A stretch of DNA of 64,000 nucleotides from Phycicoccus avicenniae_A (GCF_050496545.1 NZ_JBNVZV010000009.1:1-64000), one strand, 5' to 3'; positions 34,098-42,936 are shown, counted from the stretch's first letter. Notes: generated from the letters alone by a model not told the origin. Program-made: numbers and translations.

Positions 34098-35168
34098 TCA
34101 GCCGCGGGCGGCGAGCGCGGCCGCGAAGTCGAGGCCGGTCGCCGCACGCACCCGGTCCATCACCGCGAGGGTGGCCACGGTGTCGGCCCACGGCCGCAGC
34201 GGTGAGCCGGTCTCGCCGGCCGTGATGCGCCGCGCCACCTCGGCGGCCTCGAAGTGCAGGCCGTCGTGGTCGACGCGGGGCTCGTCCCAGTGCAGGGCCT
34301 GGCCCGCGCGCGGGTACAGCGTGAACGGCCCCGGCCGGTAGAACTGCCGGTGCAGCTCGATGCGCCCCTCCGGCCCGGCGATGCACGCCGTCGTCGGGGT
34401 GTCGGCGAGGATCGAGCACTGGAGCGCCGCGGTGGCCCCGGACGCCGTCGCGAGCGCCATCGAGAGCTGGCCGTTGATGCCGTTCGGGGCCGGCGTGGCG
34501 ACGGCGACGACGCTCTCGGGGGTCCCGAGCGCCCAGGTCGCCAGCGTCACCGGGTAGGTGCCGAGGTCGAGCAGCGGCCCGCCCGCGAGGTCCTCGCGCA
34601 GGATGCGGTGCCCCGGCCCGAACCACTCCCCCATGTCGCACACGACCGAGGTGGGCTCGCCGAGCACGCCGTCGGCGAGCAGCTGCAGGACGACGTCGAA
34701 GCGCGGGAGGAACAGGCTCCACATCGCCTCCATGCAGAAGACGCCGGCTGCGGCGGCCGCGTCCCCGATGGCCCGGGCCTCGTCCGCGTCGAGGCCGACC
34801 GGCTTCTCGACGAGCACGTGCTTGCCCGCGGCGATCGCCAGCAGCGCGTGCGGCAGGTGGAGGTTGTGCGGCGTGGCGACGTAGACGACGTCGACCCCGG
34901 GGTCGGCCACCAGCGCCTCGTACGAGCCGTGGGCCCGAGCCGCACCCCACCGGGCCGCGGCCTCGTCGGCGGAGCCCTGGCTGCGCGAGCCGACCGCCGC
35001 GAGGACCTGCGTGGTGTGTCGGCCGAGCGAGCCGACGAACCGGTCGGCGATCCAGCCCGTGCCGAGCACACCCCACCGCAGCGGCGGCGCGTCGGCGGAG
35101 GACGGGGTCCGGGGCGTGGGCAACGAGGTCGGCGGCACCCTCGGGACGATATCGTCATGTCCTGACAT
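34098..35168 (-). CDS. Gfo/Idh/MocA family dehydrogenase (trans-dihydrodiol dehydrogenase-like)
   Basis: 356 residues from ATG 35168. GTG 35138 and TTG 35123 are also possible starts, since the first ATG lies inside a regulatory palindrome. It has a Rossmann fold (RWGVLGTGWIADRFVGSL), VYVATPHNLH, KHVLVEKPVGLDADEA (EKP motif) and GGPLLDLGTYPVTLATWALG. It oxidises a sugar, cyclitol or related alcohol with NAD(P). It is divergent from the TauE-like exporter across a TGTCCTGACA site, which would place it in the inositol regulon as one of five such dehydrogenases in the window. Confidence 0.82.
   Translation of the reverse strand: MSGHDDIVPRVPPTSLPTPRTPSSADAPPLRWGVLGTGWIADRFVGSLGRHTTQVLAAVGSRSQGSADEAAARWGAARAHGSYEALVADPGVDVVYVATPHNLHLPHALLAIAAGKHVLVEKPVGLDADEARAIGDAAAAAGVFCMEAMWSLFLPRFDVVLQLLADGVLGEPTSVVCDMGEWFGPGHRILREDLAGGPLLDLGTYPVTLATWALGTPESVVAVATPAPNGINGQLSMALATASGATAALQCSILADTPTTACIAGPEGRIELHRQFYRPGPFTLYPRAGQALHWDEPRVDHDGLHFEAAEVARRITAGETGSPLRPWADTVATLAVMDRVRAATGLDFAAALAARG
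35158..35167. promoter_or_regulatory. Predicted IolR-type operator TGTCCTGACA
   Basis: A TGTCNNGACA site inside ATGTCCTGACAT, between the Gfo/Idh gene and the TauE-like gene. It overlaps the ATG of the former. Confidence 0.6.
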
Positions 35169-35202
35169 TTGCACCAGCCGTCTCGACCGCCAGGAGGTCG
35201 GC

Positions 35203-35955
35203 GTGGACCTCCTCGGGGGCAGCCTGCTCGCCGCGTCGCTCATGGCGGTGGCGGCGGTGGTCATCGGGTTCTCCAAGACCGCGCTCGGCGGGCTCGCCGT
35301 GGTCTCGGTCGCTATCTTCGCCTCCGTGCTCCCCGCTCGGCAGTCCACCGCCGCGATCCTCGCGGTGCTCATCGTCGGCGACCTCGTCGCGGTCTGGCAC
35401 TACCGGCGGGATGCCGACTGGGCCATCGTCCGGCGGCTGCTGCCGGCCGTGCTCCCCGGCCTCGTCCTCGGCTCGGTCTTCCTCGGGCTGGTCGACGACA
35501 CCGTCCTGCGCCGGAGCATCGGCGGCATCCTCCTGGCCCTCGTGCTGCTCCAGCTCTGGGTGAAGTGGCGCTCGGGCGAGGAGTCCTCGACCCTGCACGA
35601 GCGGCGCGCGGCGGCCTGGGCGGCGGGCACCGGCGCCGGCTTCGCGACGATGACGGCCAACGCGGCCGGGGCGGTCATGACGCTCTACCTGTCGGCCTCG
35701 GGCATCGACAAGCGCCGGTTCGTCGGCACCAACGCGTGGTTCTTCCTCATCGTCAACCTCGTCAAGGTACCCTTCTCCATCGGGCTCGGGCTGCTGCACT
35801 GGCGCGACGCCGGCCGGGCCGGGCTGCTCGCGCCCCTCGTCCTCCTCGGCGGGCTGCTCGGCTACGCGACCGTGCGACGGATCAGCCAGCGCGGGTTCGA
35901 CGTCGCCGTGCTCCTCGCCTCGGCCCTGGCCGCCGGCGCCCTCCTCCTCGGCTGA
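35203..35955 (+). CDS. TauE/SafE family sulfite exporter-like permease
   Basis: 250 residues from GTG 35203, with AGGAGGT five bases upstream. About eight membrane segments in two halves; GFSKTALGGLAVVSVAIFASVLPARQSTAAILAVLIVGDL and GFATMTANAAGAVMTLYLSASG are typical TauE marks. Members export sulfite, sulfoacetate or organic acids. The shared promoter site with an inositol-type dehydrogenase suggests export or uptake of an organic anion tied to that pathway, but nothing in the sequence names the substrate. Confidence 0.85.
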   Translation: MDLLGGSLLAASLMAVAAVVIGFSKTALGGLAVVSVAIFASVLPARQSTAAILAVLIVGDLVAVWHYRRDADWAIVRRLLPAVLPGLVLGSVFLGLVDDTVLRRSIGGILLALVLLQLWVKWRSGEESSTLHERRAAAWAAGTGAGFATMTANAAGAVMTLYLSASGIDKRRFVGTNAWFFLIVNLVKVPFSIGLGLLHWRDAGRAGLLAPLVLLGGLLGYATVRRISQRGFDVAVLLASALAAGALLLG

Positions 35956-35973
35956 TCGCCCGGGCCAGCACCG

Positions 35974-35986
35974 CCCCCCCCCCCCC
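35974..35986. repeat. Run of 13 C
   Basis: A 13-base homopolymer lies between the convergent TauE-like and DUF1479 genes. It is outside coding sequence as read here. Confidence 0.9.
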
Positions 35987-36008
35987 GCGGTGATGGAGGC
36001 CGGCGCCG

Positions 36009-37328
36009 TCAGGCCAGCCCGAGGCCGCGCAGACCGGTGGGGTTCAGCTGTTCCGGCTGGAACCGGTTGGGCCACAGTCGTTCGTAGTCCTCGGCCGGGA
36101 AGTCCGTCGGGCTGTTGCCGGTGGCGAACGCCTCCCGGACGGATGCCGCGTACACCTCGTTGCGGGGGCACCACGGGGCGGCGGGGATGTACATGACGTT
36201 GCCCCACCCGCGCTGGTCCGTGACCGGGTCGACGCCGTGGATCATGTCGCAGTGCCACCACACGGAGTCACCGGCACGCACGTCGGGGATGCCGCTGACC
36301 GCACGCAGCAGGAGCTCGTGCCACTGCTGGGTGGCGGGGAAGACCTGGTTGGTGGTCACCCCGCACATGTCGCCCTGGGGCACGTCGTCCAACAGCGGTC
36401 GCAGCATGAGGTAGGCCATCGCCTCGGGGATCGGGACGGTGTGCAGCACGCCCTGGTCGTGGTCCATGTCCGACAGGGCGGTCCAGCCCTGGAAGGTGCG
36501 GAACGCCGAGCACATCGTGGAGCCGGGGTACTGCGGCCCGGCGGTCCGGTGGGCGGCGTCCCAGGGGTCGTACTCCTCGACCGAGCCGTCGAACAGGTGC
36601 CGGAACGCCCGCTGGTAGTCCTCGGTCATCCACAGGTCGAGGGTCCCGGGGTCGAGGTGGGTGCCGAGCCCACCGGAGTCCGCACCCGGGGGGCGCCGGC
36701 GGATCCGGTCGGGGTAGAGGGAGTCCCGGTCGGGGTCGAACCAGGTCGTGCCGCCCGACTCGTGCGTCCACTGGGCGTTGAGGAAGCGCTGCACCGTGGC
36801 CATCCGCTCGCTCTGGCGGGCCTCCATCTGGGCCGGCGACCAGTAGACGGGGTAGATCTCGGGCTTGGAGCCGACGCTGCCGAAGAAGTCGTCGCCCGGG
36901 CCGCGGTAGTCCTCGAAGAAGCCGTTGCCCTCGACGTAGTCGACGATGTCCGTGTCCCAGGCCAGCGCCTGCTCGCGGGGGAAGTGACCCCGGACGACCA
37001 GGCAGCCGCGGCGTCGCAGGGCGGCGAGGAGGTCGGCGGACACCGTGCCCGCCTCGACCTCGGCGTAGTCGACGACCGGCCAGATCTCCTCGCCGCGCGC
37101 CGTGGCCGCCTCGATCTCCTCGACGGCGGACCGCACGCGGGCCTCGACCACGGCGAAGACCTCCTCGACCGAGCGCCCCGACGCGGCGATCCGCGCCCGG
37201 ATGGCGGCCTTCGTCTCGCGCACGGCCTCCTCGAGGTCTGCCGGGGGCTCGTCCCAGTGCGGTAGGGCCGGCAGGTCGGCCGGGGCGGCGAGGGCGGCGT
37301 CAGAGACGGACATCAGGGTGTTCTCCAT
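36009..37328 (-). CDS. DUF1479 family protein, putative Fe(II)/2-oxoglutarate oxygenase
   Basis: 439 residues from ATG 37328, with AAGGAG ten bases upstream; ATG 37313 with GGAG is an alternative. It matches the DUF1479/YbiU family. Likely iron ligands are the His and Asp of LGTHLDPGTLDLW and the His of WWHCDMIHGVDP, with an Arg (TDQRGW) nearby. The substrate is unknown. It is divergent from a ROK regulator with repeats between them, so it is probably induced by a sugar-like ligand. Its place inside the cyclitol island suggests oxidation or demethylation of a sugar or cyclitol derivative; that is inference. Confidence 0.8.
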   Translation of the reverse strand: MENTLMSVSDAALAAPADLPALPHWDEPPADLEEAVRETKAAIRARIAASGRSVEEVFAVVEARVRSAVEEIEAATARGEEIWPVVDYAEVEAGTVSADLLAALRRRGCLVVRGHFPREQALAWDTDIVDYVEGNGFFEDYRGPGDDFFGSVGSKPEIYPVYWSPAQMEARQSERMATVQRFLNAQWTHESGGTTWFDPDRDSLYPDRIRRRPPGADSGGLGTHLDPGTLDLWMTEDYQRAFRHLFDGSVEEYDPWDAAHRTAGPQYPGSTMCSAFRTFQGWTALSDMDHDQGVLHTVPIPEAMAYLMLRPLLDDVPQGDMCGVTTNQVFPATQQWHELLLRAVSGIPDVRAGDSVWWHCDMIHGVDPVTDQRGWGNVMYIPAAPWCPRNEVYAASVREAFATGNSPTDFPAEDYERLWPNRFQPEQLNPTGLRGLGLA

Positions 37329-37397
37329 TCAGAAAGGACTCCTTACTGAATGGAGAGACTACGCGCCCGATGGCTTTTGGGCAAGACTCCTTACTAG
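37325..37397. promoter_or_regulatory. Inverted and direct repeats between DUF1479 and ROK genes
   Basis: CCATTCAG (37325-37332) and CTGAATGG (37346-37353) form a perfect 8-bp inverted repeat. GACTCCTTACT occurs twice, at 37337 and 37385, 48 bp apart. The second copy lies just before the ROK start and the first at the DUF1479 ribosome site. Probable ROK operators. Confidence 0.55.
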
Positions 37398-37406
37398 ACT
37401 GCGGAC

Positions 37407-38552
37407 GTGGAGCCCTCGAAGCCGTCGCTGGACCTGCTGCGGCACCTCTCCGACCAGCACGTCCTCACCGCCCTGATCGACGAGCCCCGGCTCACCCGCG
37501 CGCAGATCGCGACCCGGTCCGGCCTCTCGAAGCCCACCGTCGGCGAGAGCGTGCGCCGGCTCGTCGAGTCGGGGGTCGTGCGCGACACGGGCGGGGTGAC
37601 CACGGGGCGCCGCGGCCGTGCCGGGACGCTGTTCGCCCTGGCCGACGACATCGGCGTCGCGCTCGCGGTCAGCATCGCCCCGGACGGCATCCGCGCCGAG
37701 GCCGTGGACGTCTACGGGCAGGTCGTCGCCACCGCCGTGGAGTCGCTGTCCCGGCCGGCCTCCCCCGACGAGGTCGGCCGGACGCTGCAGCGGGTGGTGA
37801 CCGAGGTGGGCTCCGCCTCCCGGCCCGCGGTCCGGCTGGTCGTCGTGAGCGCCGCGGACCCCGTCGACCGCCGGAGTGGTCGCCTGGTGCACCTGCCCGA
37901 CGCCCCGTTCCTCGTCGGGGACCTCTCGCCGAAGGAGGTCCTGCAGGGCGTGGTGTCCGCTCCTGTCTCCATCGACAACGACGTGAACTGGGCGGCGCGA
38001 GCCGAGCGCAGGGCAACGGGCGACTCCCTGGACGACTTCGCCTACCTGTACCTCGACGAGGGGCTGGGCTGCGCCGTCGTCAGTGACGGCGAGGTCCTTC
38101 GTGGTGCGCGGGGCCTGGCCGGGGAGGTCGCCCACCTGCTCACCCGGGGCGCCGCCGGGCGGGCAGTGCCGTTCACGGAGGTGTTCGCCGAGCTGGGGCT
38201 ACGACAGGAGGGCTCCACGGCCATCGAGGTCGAGGCGACGGTTTCGGCCATCGCCGAGGCGCCCGGCGCCGACGACCCGTCCGGCACCCTCGGCCACCTC
38301 GCCGGCGCCATCGGTGGAGTGCTGGCGGCCATGATCGCCCTGCTCGACCCGGAGGAGATCATCCTCGGCGGCGCCGTGGGGTCGGACCCTCGCCTGTTCG
38401 CAGCGACCGAGGCGGCGTTCCGGGCCATGCCACGGCACGTGCCGCTGCGCCGGGCCACGATCGTCGACCAGCCGTCCCTGACCGGTGTGCGGCAGGACGC
38501 CCTGGCGCGGCTGCGGACCTGGGTGTCCACCGGCGGCGGAGCCCCCGGATGA
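37407..38552 (+). CDS. ROK family transcriptional regulator
   Basis: 381 residues from GTG 37407. The N-terminal winged helix is clear (LTRAQIATRSGLSKPTVGESVRRLVESGVV). The ROK sugar-kinase-like body has SIDNDVNWAARAER, YLYLDEGLGCAVVSDGEVLRGARGLAGEV and LLDPEEIILGGAVG. The usual ROK zinc cluster CxCGxxGC is not seen in this protein (ARGLAGEVAHLL continues without Cys), so it may lack that zinc site. It probably senses a sugar or cyclitol and represses itself and the divergent DUF1479 gene. Confidence 0.88.
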   Translation: MEPSKPSLDLLRHLSDQHVLTALIDEPRLTRAQIATRSGLSKPTVGESVRRLVESGVVRDTGGVTTGRRGRAGTLFALADDIGVALAVSIAPDGIRAEAVDVYGQVVATAVESLSRPASPDEVGRTLQRVVTEVGSASRPAVRLVVVSAADPVDRRSGRLVHLPDAPFLVGDLSPKEVLQGVVSAPVSIDNDVNWAARAERRATGDSLDDFAYLYLDEGLGCAVVSDGEVLRGARGLAGEVAHLLTRGAAGRAVPFTEVFAELGLRQEGSTAIEVEATVSAIAEAPGADDPSGTLGHLAGAIGGVLAAMIALLDPEEIILGGAVGSDPRLFAATEAAFRAMPRHVPLRRATIVDQPSLTGVRQDALARLRTWVSTGGGAPG

Positions 38553-38579
38553 GCCCGGCAGTCGGCCGCTGACCGCCGG

Positions 38580-39620
38580 TCAGCCGCGCAGACGGGGCGG
38601 GATGTTCCACGGCGTGACGACCTGGGGGGATGACGGCTCGCTCGCCGGGGCGCCGGGGAGCAGGTCCTGGGCCCGCAGCAGCTGGGTGAGGGCGGTGCGC
38701 AGGTCGGCCCGCAGGTCGTGGTGGAGCACCGCGGTCAGGACCCCGGACCGCAGCAGCGGCAGGTTGTCGGCGTCGAGGTCGTGGCCGACGAACGGGATGC
38801 CCGCGAGCCCTGCGGCGGCGAGCGCCCGAGCCGTGCCGGCGTTGCCGCCGCCCATCGAGTAGACCCCCGCGACGTCGGGTCGCCGGGCCAGCACCGCGGC
38901 GACCGCCTCGGCCATCGGCTCGTCGGCCCCGTGCACGTCACCGGCCCGCAGCACCTCGCGACCGGGATCGGTCACCGCGAGCCCCTCCTCGAAGGAGACC
39001 AGCCGCTCCTGCTCGCCGAGGAAGGCGCGGTGGCTGACCGTGGCGAGGACCGGGCCCGGGGCGCCCCGGAGCACCGCCGAGAGCAGGTGGGCCGCCGTGG
39101 CCCCGGCCGCGACGTTGTCGAGCCCGGCGTAGGCCACCCGCCCCGACCCGGCGACGTCGGTGACGAGGGTGACGGTGGGGATGCCGCGCGCGCCCGCTCG
39201 GCGCACGGCCGCGGCGACCGCGGGGTGGTCGGGTGCCTTGAGGAGGAGGCCGTGCGAGACCCGCCCTCCTGTGCCGACCGCGTCGACGAGGGCCGCGACG
39301 GCCTCGGGCGCCGCGCCGCCGCCCATCCGGAACCTGGCCCGCACGGTCGCGGGGCGCAGGGCCGGCAGCGTCTCCTCGGTCGCGGTGCGCACCGCGTCAC
39401 GGAACCGGCCCGGGGCGTCGAGCACGACGTCGACGAAGACGGTGCGCCGCGCCAGCCGCAGCTGGGTGGCCTGGCGGTCGAGCTCGAGGAGGGCCTCCTC
39501 GACCGCCCGCACGGCCCGGGGGCTGGCACCGGCGCGGCCGTGGAGGACCCGGTCGACCGTGGCGGTCGAGAGGCCGCACTGCTCGGCGACGTCGCGGACG
39601 CGGTGGCCGGTGCGCGGCAC
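38580..39620 (-). CDS. LacI family transcriptional regulator
   Basis: 346 residues from GTG 39620, with GGGAGG upstream. The HTH is VRDVAEQCGLSTATVDRVLHGRAGASPRAV. The ligand domain resembles periplasmic sugar-binding proteins (GVYSMGGGNAGTARALAAAG, PFVGHDLDADNLPLLRSG), the subgroup that binds monosaccharides. It is divergent from the PhyH-type oxygenase gene and probably controls it through the palindrome in between. Confidence 0.87.
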   Translation of the reverse strand: MPRTGHRVRDVAEQCGLSTATVDRVLHGRAGASPRAVRAVEEALLELDRQATQLRLARRTVFVDVVLDAPGRFRDAVRTATEETLPALRPATVRARFRMGGGAAPEAVAALVDAVGTGGRVSHGLLLKAPDHPAVAAAVRRAGARGIPTVTLVTDVAGSGRVAYAGLDNVAAGATAAHLLSAVLRGAPGPVLATVSHRAFLGEQERLVSFEEGLAVTDPGREVLRAGDVHGADEPMAEAVAAVLARRPDVAGVYSMGGGNAGTARALAAAGLAGIPFVGHDLDADNLPLLRSGVLTAVLHHDLRADLRTALTQLLRAQDLLPGAPASEPSSPQVVTPWNIPPRLRG

Positions 39621-39685
39621 GGTCCCTCCCTTCGGCGACGGATGCTGAGGTGATTCTGATGGACTTTGCCCCGTGCCGGCCAGCC

Positions 39686-39707
39686 CCGTCCACCGCACAG
39701 TGGACGG
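39686..39707. promoter_or_regulatory. Palindrome between LacI and PhyH-type genes
   Basis: CCGTCCAC and GTGGACGG form a perfect 8-bp dyad around CGCACA, 34 nt before the oxygenase ATG. It is a candidate operator for the divergent LacI regulator. Confidence 0.4.
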
Positions 39708-39740
39708 ACCACCACCGCCCGCTCGACGAGGAGCACCCCG

Positions 39741-40922
39741 ATGACGCCGACGACCGCCACCGCCACCCCGGGCTTCCGCCGGGCCGAGGACTGCCGGCTC
39801 GAGGACCTGCTCGCCGTCCTCGAGGACACGACGGACGCAGCGGCGTACCCGCACGCCGACCGGGTGCTCGAGGGCGTCCTGGTCTACGAGGCGGAGTCGC
39901 TGCGTCCGCGCCTCGCGGACCAGGCGTCGGCCGACGTCGTGCGGGCCGAGCTCGCCGACGCGTTCGCCGACGGCCCGGGGATCGTCGTGCTCGCCGGGGC
40001 CTTCGAGCCCCCGGTGCTCGAGCGGGTCACCGCGGCCTTCGAGGCGGTCATCGCGCAGGAGAAGGCGGCCGGGCAGCTGGCCGGCGACCACTTCGCCGGC
40101 CCCGGCTCCAACGACCGGGTGTGGAACGCCCTCGAGAAGCTCGCCGTCCGAGACCCCGAGGCCTTCGTCGCCTACTACGCCAACGACATGGTCGCCCTCG
40201 CCGCGAGCGCCTGGCTCGGCCCGGCCTACCAGGTCACCTCGCAGGTCAACGTCGTCAACCCGGGCGGCAAGGGGCAGACCGTCCACCGCGACTACCACCT
40301 CGGGTTCCAGAGCCCCGAGGTCACCGGGCGCTACCCCGGCCGCGTGCACGACGTCTCACCGCTGCTCACGCTCCAGGGCGCGGTCGCCCACTGCGACATG
40401 CCGGTCGAGACCGGACCGACCCTCTACCTCCCGCACAGCCAGAAGTACGCCTACGGCTACCTCGCCTACTGGCTGCCGGAGTTCCAGGACCACTTCCAGC
40501 GCCACCACGTCCAGCTGCCCCTGCGGGCCGGTGACGCCGTCTTCTTCAACCCCGCGCTCTTCCACGCCGCCGGGTCGAACCACACGAACGACGTGCGCCG
40601 GATGGCCAACCTGCTGCAGGTGTCCTCGGCGTTCGGCCGGGCGATGGAGACCGTCGACCGCGACCGAGTGGTGCGCGCGGTCTACCCCGCGCTGCTCGCG
40701 GCGGTGGCCGACGGCCTGCCCGACGACGCCGCCGCCCGGGTCGTCGCCGCCTCGGCCGAGGGGTACGCCTTCCCGACCAACCTCGACCGCGACGTGCCGG
40801 TCGACGGGATGACCCCGCGCAGCCAGGCCGAGGTCGTGCTCGACGCCCTCGCGGTGGCCCTGACCCCCGAGCAGCTCGGCACCCGCCTCGAGGCCGGCGC
40901 CCACGCCCGGCTGAGCCACTGA
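39741..40922 (+). CDS. Phytanoyl-CoA dioxygenase (PhyH) family protein
   Basis: 393 residues from ATG 39741, with GGAG upstream. The Fe(II) facial triad is visible as the HxD in GQTVHRDYHLGF and the distal His in FNPALFHAAGSNHT, followed by Arg in DVRRMANLLQVSS for 2-oxoglutarate. Family members hydroxylate diverse small molecules, not only phytanoyl-CoA. It is divergent from a LacI sugar-type regulator in a cyclitol island, so a sugar or cyclitol derivative is a more likely substrate than a lipid; this is inference. Confidence 0.85.
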   Translation: MTPTTATATPGFRRAEDCRLEDLLAVLEDTTDAAAYPHADRVLEGVLVYEAESLRPRLADQASADVVRAELADAFADGPGIVVLAGAFEPPVLERVTAAFEAVIAQEKAAGQLAGDHFAGPGSNDRVWNALEKLAVRDPEAFVAYYANDMVALAASAWLGPAYQVTSQVNVVNPGGKGQTVHRDYHLGFQSPEVTGRYPGRVHDVSPLLTLQGAVAHCDMPVETGPTLYLPHSQKYAYGYLAYWLPEFQDHFQRHHVQLPLRAGDAVFFNPALFHAAGSNHTNDVRRMANLLQVSSAFGRAMETVDRDRVVRAVYPALLAAVADGLPDDAAARVVAASAEGYAFPTNLDRDVPVDGMTPRSQAEVVLDALAVALTPEQLGTRLEAGAHARLSH

Positions 40923-40992
40923 CGCGGACCACGCCACCGACCACGGGCTCCCCGCCGAACGAGCGCGGACGGCGCATCGTCATCAGGCTATA

Positions 40993-41013
40993 TGTCAGGA
41001 CATTCTGTTGACA
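40993..41013 (+). promoter_or_regulatory. Predicted IolR-type operator TGTCAGGACA with adjacent -35
   Basis: TGTCAGGACA at 40993-41002 is followed by TTGACA at 41008-41013. With 17 bp spacing the -10 would be CATGAT. It controls the SDR-dehydrogenase pair. Confidence 0.65.
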
Positions 41014-41114
41014 GATGCGCGATTGGGGACCATGATGGATCGGCCGCGGACCTCGCGCCCTCGCCACCGCGCCTGGTTCATCCACGACCTCCCGACGGGA
41101 AGTTCGCAGCCCCC

Positions 41115-41900
41115 ATGAGCCTCACCGACCTGCTCGTCGACCGCGTCGTGCTCGTCGTCGGGGCGACCTCGGGCGTGGGCGCCGCGGTGGCTCGGGCCGC
41201 CGCCCGGGAGGGTGCGCTCGTGGCGGTGGCCGGCCGGCGGACGGACCGCGCGGAGGCCCTCGCCGCCGAGCTGCGCGACGGCGGGTCCGAGGCGCTGGCC
41301 GTGCAGTGCGACGTCGCCGACCCGGCGAGTGCCGTGGCCGCCGTGACGGCCACGGTGGAGCGCTTCGGCCGCATCGACGGCCTCGTGAACTCCGCCGGCC
41401 TGACCACGCGCGGCACGCTGCTCGACACCACCCCCGAGCTGTTCGACGCCCACGTCGCGACCAACCTGCGCGGGCCGTTCTTCACGATGCAGACCGCGGT
41501 CGCGGACATGACCCGCCGCGGCGCGGGCGGCGCGGTCGTCAACATCATCAGCAGTGCCGAGCTCGGCGGGCAGCCGTACCTGGCTGCCTACTCGGCCGCG
41601 AAGGCGGGACTGGCCACGCTCACCCGCAACGCCGCGTTCGCGCACCGGTGGGACCGGATCCGCATCAACGGCCTCGACATCGGCTGGACCGAGACCGAGG
41701 GCGAGGCCGACATCCAGCGACGGTTCCACGGGGCCGGCGAGGACTGGGCGGCCCGGGCCGCCGCGAGCGTGCCCATGGGCCGGCTGGGCCAGGTCGACGA
41801 GATCGCCGACATGGTCGTCTTCCTCCTCTCCGACCGGAGCGGAGTCGTCACGGGCTCGGTCCTCGACTGGGACCAGATCATCCAAGGATGTCAAGACTGA
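41115..41900 (+). CDS. SDR family oxidoreductase
   Basis: 261 residues from ATG 41115. Marks are VVGATSGVGAAVARAAAREG (nucleotide loop), VNSAGLTTRG, Ser in NIISSAELGG and YLAAYSAAKAGL with the Tyr-x3-Lys pair, ending GSVLDWDQIIQG. It sits behind an IolR-type operator and its stop overlaps the start of an IolG-like dehydrogenase gene (TGATG). The two probably act in sequence on a cyclitol or aldose, for example oxidising an inositol isomer or a lactone precursor. The exact substrate is open. Confidence 0.85.
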   Translation: MSLTDLLVDRVVLVVGATSGVGAAVARAAAREGALVAVAGRRTDRAEALAAELRDGGSEALAVQCDVADPASAVAAVTATVERFGRIDGLVNSAGLTTRGTLLDTTPELFDAHVATNLRGPFFTMQTAVADMTRRGAGGAVVNIISSAELGGQPYLAAYSAAKAGLATLTRNAAFAHRWDRIRINGLDIGWTETEGEADIQRRFHGAGEDWAARAAASVPMGRLGQVDEIADMVVFLLSDRSGVVTGSVLDWDQIIQGCQD

Positions 41901-42913
41901 TGCGCATCGGACTCATCGGACTCGGGCGCATCGGCGCCTTCCACGCCGACACCCTCGCCGCCCTCGACCGGGTCGACGAGCTCGTCGTCACCGACCCCGT
42001 GGCGGCTGCCGTCGACGCGGTCACCGCGCGCCTGCCGAAGGCGACGGCGGTCGACTCGCCCGAAGCGCTGCTCGACGCCGGGGTCGACGGCGTGGTCATC
42101 GCCGCCGCGACCGGCGCGCACGCCGAGCTGCTGCTCGCCTCGGCCGGTCGGGGCATCCCCACGTTCTGCGAGAAGCCGATCGCCGGCTCGGCCGACGAGG
42201 CCGTCACCGTCCGCGACCGGCTGGCCGGCTCCGGCGTCCCGGTGCAGATCGGGTACCCGCGCCGGTTCGACCCGGCGTTCGTCGCCGCCCGGGACGCCGT
42301 CCGCACCGGGGAGCTCGGCCGGGTGCACACGGTGCGCTCGACGACCCTCGACCCCGCGCCGCCCCCCGCCGGCTACCTCGCAGGCTCCGGCGGCATCTTC
42401 CGCGACTGCTCGGTCCACGACTTCGACGCCGTGCGCTGGGTCACCGGCCAGGAGGCCGTGGAGGTCTACGCCGTGGGCGCGGTCGACCCCGACGCCCCGG
42501 CCGAGATGTATGCCGACCACGGTGACTGGACGACGGTCTCGGTCCTCATCACCCTCGCGGACGGGTCGCTCGGCGTGGTCTCCAACACCCGCACCAACGC
42601 ACGCGGCTACGACGTCCGCCTCGAGGTGCACGGGGTGCTCGACGCCGTGGCCGCCGGTCTCGACGAGGGCCTGCCCCTGCGGCCGACCCAGCCCGGCGTC
42701 ACCTGGCCCGCCGGCCCCCCGCACTCCTTCTTCATGGACCGCCTCACCGCCGCCTTCCGGGCCGAGCTCGCGACGTTCTGCGCCGTCGCGGCCGGCGAGG
42801 TCGCGTCGCCCTGCACGATCGAGGACGCCATGGGGACGGCCTGGATCGCCGAGGCCGCGACGCTGTCCGCCCGGGAGAAGCGCCCGGTGCGCATCGACGC
42901 GGTCGCCCGCTGA
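41900..42913 (+). CDS. Gfo/Idh/MocA dehydrogenase, IolG-like
   Basis: 337 residues from ATG 41900 (an in-frame ATG at 41888 adds four). Rossmann motif IGLIGLGRIGAFHADTL, EKP motif in FCEKPIAGSADEA, and GGIFRDCSVHDFDAVRWVTG with the catalytic Asp and His. That last motif is nearly the same as in the iolG gene at 52.7 kb, so this is a close paralogue. It probably oxidises myo-inositol or another inositol isomer to its keto form. It is translationally coupled to the SDR gene. Confidence 0.87.
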   Translation: MRIGLIGLGRIGAFHADTLAALDRVDELVVTDPVAAAVDAVTARLPKATAVDSPEALLDAGVDGVVIAAATGAHAELLLASAGRGIPTFCEKPIAGSADEAVTVRDRLAGSGVPVQIGYPRRFDPAFVAARDAVRTGELGRVHTVRSTTLDPAPPPAGYLAGSGGIFRDCSVHDFDAVRWVTGQEAVEVYAVGAVDPDAPAEMYADHGDWTTVSVLITLADGSLGVVSNTRTNARGYDVRLEVHGVLDAVAAGLDEGLPLRPTQPGVTWPAGPPHSFFMDRLTAAFRAELATFCAVAAGEVASPCTIEDAMGTAWIAEAATLSAREKRPVRIDAVAR

Positions 42914-42936
42914 GGCGACCGGCCGCTCCCGCGCCG

